Below, in pieces: positions 59,221 through 64,000 of a stretch of 64,000 nt of DNA (position 1 is its first letter; each line of letters begins with the position of its first letter). The position numbers were made by a program, and so were the translations under genes. This DNA comes from Iris pallida (lineage: Eukaryota > Streptophyta > Magnoliopsida > Asparagales > Iridaceae), in contig JANAVB010002199.1 of the NCBI GenBank assembly GCA_029216955.1, positions 16,889,760 through 16,953,759 of the forward strand, written 5' to 3'. The notes under the pieces are model-generated. The model made no database searches. It was not told the origin of the DNA and saw only the letters and a list, made by a program, of their open reading frames with translations.

Positions 59221-60624
59221 TCAAAACTTACCCAAAATCTGACCGCCTTCAGCCAACCTCTGCTCTAATACTCCAAATTCTTCTTGTCTTTGTCCCTGCC
59301 TTCCCTGGCCCTGCTGTTGTGGCCTCTGCGGTCCTGCTTGATGTTGTACTTGTCGGTACATCTGAGCTTGTGTCAGTAATGGACGCTGGACTAGTGGCCT
59401 CACTGCTAGTAATGGCCCTTGATACGGTGCTACCTCTGGAGCTGGCAACGCCAAAAACCGTTGAGCTGGCCCTCCTGGCCTCTGCATCATAGGACAATTG
59501 GCAATCCTATGATATGGACTGCCACACCTCAAGCATAATCCATTAGCTGAACGACACACATCCCTAGTGTGCCCTCCCTTACCACAGTAAGTGCAACCTA
59601 CTGGTGCTTCCTGACGCTGCTGCTGGTTCCTCTGTTGCTGCTGTCGAACTGGTGTAGTCACAATTGTCGTGACTGGTGCTGCATCACGAATACGGACGCC
59701 AGGTGCTGGTGCTGACGTCCGAGGTACTGCTCCTCCCCCAGCACTCTGCGTATGAGACCTCTTCTGGCCCCCAGTCCTTGCTGATAACCTTTGAATAGTA
59801 AGCTCGTGCCTCCGAGCCGCCGTCAATACTGCATCGAATGTCTGGTAGTCGTGCCCCTCGACCAGCTGCAAAATCTCTAGGTGAAGTCCCTGCTGGAACC
59901 TCATTGCTCTCTCTGGCTCTGTCGCCACCATCATCCGAGCAAACCTACTTAACCTGCAGAACTCCGCTGCATAACCATCCACCGTCTTACCAGCCTGCTT
60001 GAGACTGATAAACCTCTGCTGTAGCTCATATCGCGCTACCACGCCAAAGTACTTGGCCTTGAATCTGGTACTGAAGCTATCCCAGGGAACAGGACGCCTC
60101 ATTCCAACCTCTTCCGATGCCCACCAATCGCGGGCGAGATCCTGAAGTAAAAGTCTGACCTGGTCAACCTTCTCTTCTGCTGGAACCTTTGCTGCAGTCA
60201 ATATGGCCTCTGTATCCTGAAGCCAAGCATCCGCCGTGATGGCATCCTCCGTGCCGTCAAAATATCTTGGGTTAAGTCGACAAAACCTCCCGGACGCTCC
60301 TGAATCATTCCTGACACTTCTCTCAAGGGCTAATTGCAACCCCTGATTCTGTAGCACATTCTGTTCTTGCTGTCGGGTTTGTTGTTGCTGTTGGGCTGCC
60401 ATCTGGCGTTGCTGGGTCTCTAATAATCCTCTGATAATCTGCAACAGTGCCGGCGCATCTAGTGCTACTGGTACTACCGGTACCACTGGAGGTACGGGAT
60501 CCTCTGGCCTTTGTAGCTCAACTGGCTCATGCTCGGTAACGTTTTCGATGTGAATCTGTCCAGGTAGAGGGGCTACCCCTTGCTGATCTCCAACTGGTCC
60601 CTGATCTACTGGATTCTCTCCCAT
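59221..60624 (-). CDS. gag: E6 Gag polyprotein, intact open frame of about 467 residues
   Basis: Gag would coat the element RNA and form the virus-like particle in the cytoplasm. The start chosen is ATG at 60624-60622 (MGENPVDQ); the frame is open for 36 more codons upstream, but a likely 3' splice site falls between. Residues 60-105 are Gln-rich. The gag core spans about 115-285: FCRLNPRYFDGTED, WLQDTEAIL, ARDWWASEEV, WDSFSTRFKAKYF, LQQRFISLKQAGKTVDGYAAEF and LSRFARMM. Two CX2CX4HX4C zinc knuckles sit at C344-C347-H352-C357 and C364-C367-H372-C377, set in Gln/Arg-rich sequence for RNA binding. The frame ends LGKF-stop with no protease or RT behind it. Its integrity in an element without pol suggests either recent insertion or selection on Gag. 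Confidence 0.9.
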   Translation of the reverse strand: MGENPVDQGPVGDQQGVAPLPGQIHIENVTEHEPVELQRPEDPVPPVVPVVPVALDAPALLQIIRGLLETQQRQMAAQQQQQTRQQEQNVLQNQGLQLALERSVRNDSGASGRFCRLNPRYFDGTEDAITADAWLQDTEAILTAAKVPAEEKVDQVRLLLQDLARDWWASEEVGMRRPVPWDSFSTRFKAKYFGVVARYELQQRFISLKQAGKTVDGYAAEFCRLSRFARMMVATEPERAMRFQQGLHLEILQLVEGHDYQTFDAVLTAARRHELTIQRLSARTGGQKRSHTQSAGGGAVPRTSAPAPGVRIRDAAPVTTIVTTPVRQQQQRNQQQRQEAPVGCTYCGKGGHTRDVCRSANGLCLRCGSPYHRIANCPMMQRPGGPAQRFLALPAPEVAPYQGPLLAVRPLVQRPLLTQAQMYRQVQHQAGPQRPQQQGQGRQGQRQEEFGVLEQRLAEGGQILGKF

Positions 60625-60680
60625 GTCGGCTCCTCCAATAGCCGAGAATGATGTGACCCTAAAGGAAAGGATACAAGGTA
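60625..60680 (-). other. Possible 3' splice site before E6 gag
   Basis: The minus strand reads 'tatcctttcctttag|ggtcac' with AG at 60660-60659, 34 nt upstream of the gag ATG. Together with the donor at 63517 it would remove about 2.86 kb. Confidence 0.5.
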
Positions 60681-60825
60681 TCAAAAGACAGGATGGGAAG
60701 GAATCGAGGATGACAATCATGTTAGCAATCAAGGTGGGAGAAAGAGAAGACGAATCAGGAGATCAAGGGGAACATGTTTTGATTGAGACTCCTATAATCG
60801 TAACACCCCACAAGTCTGAAAAACA

Positions 60826-60843
60826 GACCTGCATGGACCACCA
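60826..60843 (-). other. Primer-site-like 18-mer of E6
   Basis: TGGTGGTCCATGCAGGTC on the minus strand, 9 nt after the 5' LTR; one base different from the motif in E2, E3 and E5. Confidence 0.6.
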
Positions 60844-61789
60844 CTAAAACCTTGTCACGCTCCAGTACCGGAATACTGAGACGGACTAGGCCAGCTACAC
60901 CGTATGAGGTATATAAACGTTATACGGCGATCGTGGCTGTCAAGAGACTAGGGGGTGCATGCTACAATCAGGTCTCCTATGGTCCCACAGAGCATCTATG
61001 TCCCAATCAATCAAAATAAAAAGCAGTAAATAATGATCATATAAGACAAAGCAGTAAGGCGTCCCCGACGCTTCATCAAAATGATTCATGAGTCTAGCTA
61101 TACAAAATGATGAGCTAGTTCCGAGAGTCAATAGTACATAACTATAGTCAGCTGCAGTCTGATTTAATTACAATTATGTAAAGGAAACTAGTGTTCAGAA
61201 CTGCCGGCTAAACAAGTACCGGTGGCTAAACTCCAAGTACAAAATAGAAGATATCAGAGCGGTGAAGAAGAAACCCACTCATGGTCCCTGGCGCCCATAC
61301 TCCTGGTGTGCACCATTGTTCGGGTGGAAAGCTGGATCCTCTGGAGCTGCTACGAAATCTGGCCAAACAAAACCAGCGGGGTCAGGCCCCGAATAGCAAG
61401 TACCACAAGGGAGCACAAAAGAGTGAGATAAATCCAATAAGTTAGATAAGACCTGATTCATGAGTTATAGGCTTATACCATATCATCGAGACGATACGAC
61501 ACCCTTACAACCAAACAAGGACAAACGGTGCCAATATCGTACCGAGATAAGATATATCCTATAACCATGGACAGGTAAAAGGGCTTCTGATCGCGACTTC
61601 GGTCCATAGCCTATCGCAGCACAATAGCCCAACCCAACAACCAAACAAGGACATGGGTTGGACCACGCACCACGATAGTCCATGTTTCTCAATTGCTAAC
61701 AGAAGAAAACATATCACAAACAAGTCAGCTTATAATCGGCCAATCAATCCTACGGCTTTCTATGATTTGCCTGGGTTATCCCAGTAATG

Positions 61790-61822
<33 letters not shown>

Positions 61823-62663
61823 AATCCTCAGATCGTATCGCATTCCAGCAGGGCTAGCCAAACCATTATATACAAGCAAGCACGAAATGCACCGGTCCCC
61901 CGAAAGGCCACCGCGCTAGAATAAGCAGTAACGGTTCCAGCTCTCCTATAGGAAGAGCTGGCTCGACAGTCACAAATCAGATACTGCACTCCACTAGTGC
62001 GGATGACTATACAGTATCCGAGGCAGCCAACCCGACGCGCCAGGACGGGATCCAGGGCGGCTAGTGACGTACGATCTCGAGATTCTGTTCCCTCCCAATG
62101 CTTCTACCGATTTAAGTTGCTTAGATTAACCCTATCTCGATATTGGAATTACATGTCGTGGTCACATGGTCATCCTCCTATATGTTGTACCATAGTACGT
62201 GTACCCTAAGTATGAATCCACATTGGCTCAATCTAGATCCATGCTTAGTGTAATGCTTCAAACAACAAACAACATACCACGATACTATTACTGACCAATT
62301 ACCATGACTTGCTGGAAAGTACACATGTATTGACATATAACACGAATGATCACTTAGCATGTAGAGTCACACCTCAGTGCACTCATTAAATGGCACCGCA
62401 GTGCATACTAATATTGTATCTCAATACACACTTAGAACATGTACTAGCACGTATACATGTAATCAGGTCAGGAACATGGTCAAGTCAGAAAGTCACTCGG
62501 ACTCCTCGTGACATAAAAGTCACATATGAATTCAGGTTAAAGTGGGACATGAAGGTCCTTGAAGCCAAGACAAAGATCTACAACTTTCATGTTGGGAGTT
62601 AGGAGAAATTCTGGCCACAATTCAGCCAAATAGGACTTAAAATAGCCAAAAACAGCCAAAATA

Positions 62664-63150
62664 GGTACTATGCGGCACTATTCAGCACTATGCGACACTA
62701 TTCAGCACTATGCGATACTATGTAGCATCCTCATACGGCTCGGCACTATGCGGCACTATGCAACATCCTCATGCGGCTCGGCACTATACGGCACTATGCA
62801 GCATCCTCATGCGGTTCGACACTATGCAGCACTATGCAGCATTCTCATGCGGCTCGGCACTATGCAGCACTATGCAGCATCCTCATGCGGCTCGGCACTA
62901 TGCGGCACTATGCAGCATTCTCATGCTGCTCGGCACTATGCGACACTATGCAGCATCCTCATGCGGCTCGGCACTATACAGCACTATGCAGCATTCTCAT
63001 GCGGCTCGGCACTATGCGGCACTATGCAGCATTGTCATGCGGCTCGGCACTATGCGGCACTATGCAGCATCCTTATGCGGCTCGGCACTATGCAGCGGCA
63101 CTATTCATCCTTATACGGCTCGGCACTATGCGGCACTATGCAGCACTATT
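62664..63150. repeat. 38-bp minisatellite, about 11 copies, in E6 5' LTR
   Basis: Same unit as at 57302-57990, with anchors near 62731, 62769, 62807 and onwards every 38 bp. The first units are more degenerate. Confidence 0.92.
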
Positions 63151-63510
63151 CATCGTCCCTGCCAAAACCAGGACTGATGACATAAAAAAATATCCAAATA
63201 TTGTTTTGGCCATAACTTCCTCAAAACAAGTCGAAATCTAACTTTTCAAAGGTCAAAATTGGATAGAATTGAATTCCCTACAACATAGGACCATTAGTTT
63301 TCGAAAATAACCAAGTTTGATAGATCAAAACCATGAAAACCCATAGAACCCTAGTTTTAGAAACTTAGATCTACACCAAACTAGCCATTAAAATAAAAAA
63401 CTCCAAGAACTAAACTTGTAGAGAATGAAGAGAAGAACAATATAGACAAATAATATCAAAGAAAAATCAAGAAATGAAAATGTAATAATCTCTCCATTTG
63501 GTGCAAGATG

Positions 63511-63587
63511 TACTTGCCTAAAAGTTTGCTTGAGGAAAATAAATGAAAGAGTGAATGAGGAGAGAGAGTGTGGAAAAGAATATATAT
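63511..63587 (-). promoter_or_regulatory. E6 promoter, short first exon and GC donor
   Basis: On the minus strand TATATAT (63587-63581) is followed by a CT-rich stretch (ccacactctctctcctc) and, about 65 nt on, TTTTAG|GCAAGTA with the donor at 63517. The first exon would be a short untranslated leader without ATG. The left LTR has TATATATA at 58419-58426 and the donor at 58355. Confidence 0.5.
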
Positions 63588-64000
63588 TTGGGTTGGGTTG
63601 ACTCAAAGAAACCCTAAGCTTAAGCATGCTCTTAACCACATGACCAATGACATGTTAAATGCTTCATGATACAACTAATTAATTAATTAAATAAAATCCT
63701 AACCACAACACGGTTCAGAAATCTTATCATCGAAACAGTGAACCACGCCTACAACCAGACAAGGACAAGGGGTGACACACTAATTCGCGACGAGATACTG
63801 TTCCATGCCATGGCCAGTTACAAATACAGGATAAATACAATAAAGATACAGGTGCCAGATACCATATACATAAAAAAAATCAAAAATTTACGTATTCCGG
63901 GAATGGGGAGTGACAACCGCACTCCAATGTACCCTTCCAGGATTTGAAAGATACCTGCTAACCGTACCAACTGCATGAGCAATATCTGGCCTCGTACACA

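Larger units (their letters stand above)
55479..63915 (-). mobile_element. E6: gag-only non-autonomous LTR element, 8437 bp
   Basis: Right LTR (5') 60853-63915 and left LTR (3') 55479-58753 enclose 2099 bp that hold one open gag frame and no pol. accgc flanks it at 55474-55478 and 63916-63920, inside copia pol. It has the primer-site-like 18-mer after the 5' LTR and a purine tract with 'gaggacgaaatttttc' before the 3' LTR. LTR ends are inverted: TGTCACTCCCC and the complement of the end, TGTCACGCCCC, continue into a shared GGAATAC. The LTRs are very similar apart from repeat copy number, so the insertion is recent. Confidence 0.93.
60853..63915 (-). repeat. E6 5' LTR, 3063 bp
   Basis: Its plus-strand edges are TGTCACGCTCC (60853) and GGGGAGTGACA (63915), followed by accgc. 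It differs from the left LTR mainly by fewer minisatellite units and a shorter TA run (61793-61820). It carries the promoter and donor motifs listed separately. Confidence 0.92.
54113..64000 (-). mobile_element. Ty1/copia element, Tork/Tnt1-like, 3' part
   Basis: Its 3' LTR is 54113-54915. A purine tract (GAAGGGGGAGATT on the minus strand) precedes it, and 18 bp further is the stop of the pol ORF. Pol sequence lies at 54933-55478 and resumes at 63916, running out of the window. E6 (55479-63915) splits it. The 5' half lies beyond 64000, so the TSD (54108-54112 reads cgacg) cannot be checked. Confidence 0.85.
54933..64000 (-). pseudogene. Copia pol C-terminus: end of RT and RNase H, split by E6
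   Basis: The part at 64000-63916 reads TRPDIAHAVGTVSRYLSNPG and HWSAV. It joins at 55478 to KWILRYLQGT once E6 and one accgc copy are removed. RNase H follows: GYTDADMAGD (Asp), STSGY, STTEAEYIAATEA (Glu), LCDSQSAIHL (Asp), then SKHIETRYHWIRD and NGADMFTKILPRGK. The catalytic acidic residues are in place and there is no stop before 54933, so only the E6 insertion breaks it here. The strings match Tork-lineage (Tnt1-like) copia proteins. The enzyme degrades the RNA strand during reverse transcription. Confidence 0.88.

Overview
This window is plant repeat DNA. Every recognisable protein fragment belongs to an LTR retrotransposon: Ty3/gypsy of the Tekay chromovirus and TAT/Ogre-like types, plus one Ty1/copia of the Tork/Tnt1 type. 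I see no host gene, rRNA, tRNA or CRISPR array. The species cannot be named from the sequence; a flowering plant with a repeat-rich genome fits best.

The window reads as a stack of nested insertions that can be unpicked from 5-bp target-site duplications (TSDs). The base layer is a minus-strand TAT-like element. Its 5' LTR (52948-54112), primer site (52928-52945) and gag-protease frame survive in pieces at 51989-52927, 28786-29231, 18649-19399, 5805-6807 and 2195-3787. Inserted into it, from left to right, are: a diverged LTR ending at 2194; a solo TAT LTR (3788-5799, TSD gtcca); a 5'-truncated chromovirus E1 (6808-18648, TSD gcgga), whose LTR is split by a non-coding LARD-type element (10857-18225, TSD cattc); a non-coding large element E2 (19405-28785, TSD atcct); and E3 (29237-51983, TSD gcctg). 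The 3' LTR of E3 is split by a gag-only element E5 (39999-51542, TSD gatag), and the gag of E5 is split by a solo LARD LTR (44107-46388, TSD gcctg). On the right, a minus-strand Tork element (54113 to beyond 64000) lies in the TAT LTR region and is itself split by a minus-strand gag-only element E6 (55479-63915, TSD accgc). Four of these junctions restore an uninterrupted host reading frame when the insert and one TSD copy are removed.

E1, E2, E3, E5 and E6 share LTR ends (TGT...TGACA), a final internal segment around 'ATTTCGAGGACGAAAT' plus a purine tract, and (except E1, whose 5' half is missing) an 18-nt primer-site-like motif 8-9 nt after the 5' LTR. None carries protease, reverse transcriptase or integrase, apart from the integrase tail of E1. 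They look like non-autonomous families that depend on an enzyme source outside the window. E5 and E6 keep only gag; the E6 gag is an open frame of about 467 codons.

The most interesting signal is a possible split leader. The LTRs of E1, E2, E3, E5 and a further LTR (31473-34718) each hold a 45-96 nt segment bounded by a 3' splice-site-like AG and a GC-type 5' splice site (AG|GC[A/G]AG). In E5, joining this segment to a strong acceptor in front of gag puts an LTR-borne ATG in frame with gag. E6 shows a simpler TATA, short exon, GC donor, about 2.86-kb intron, acceptor, gag ATG layout. These are predictions from sequence alone.
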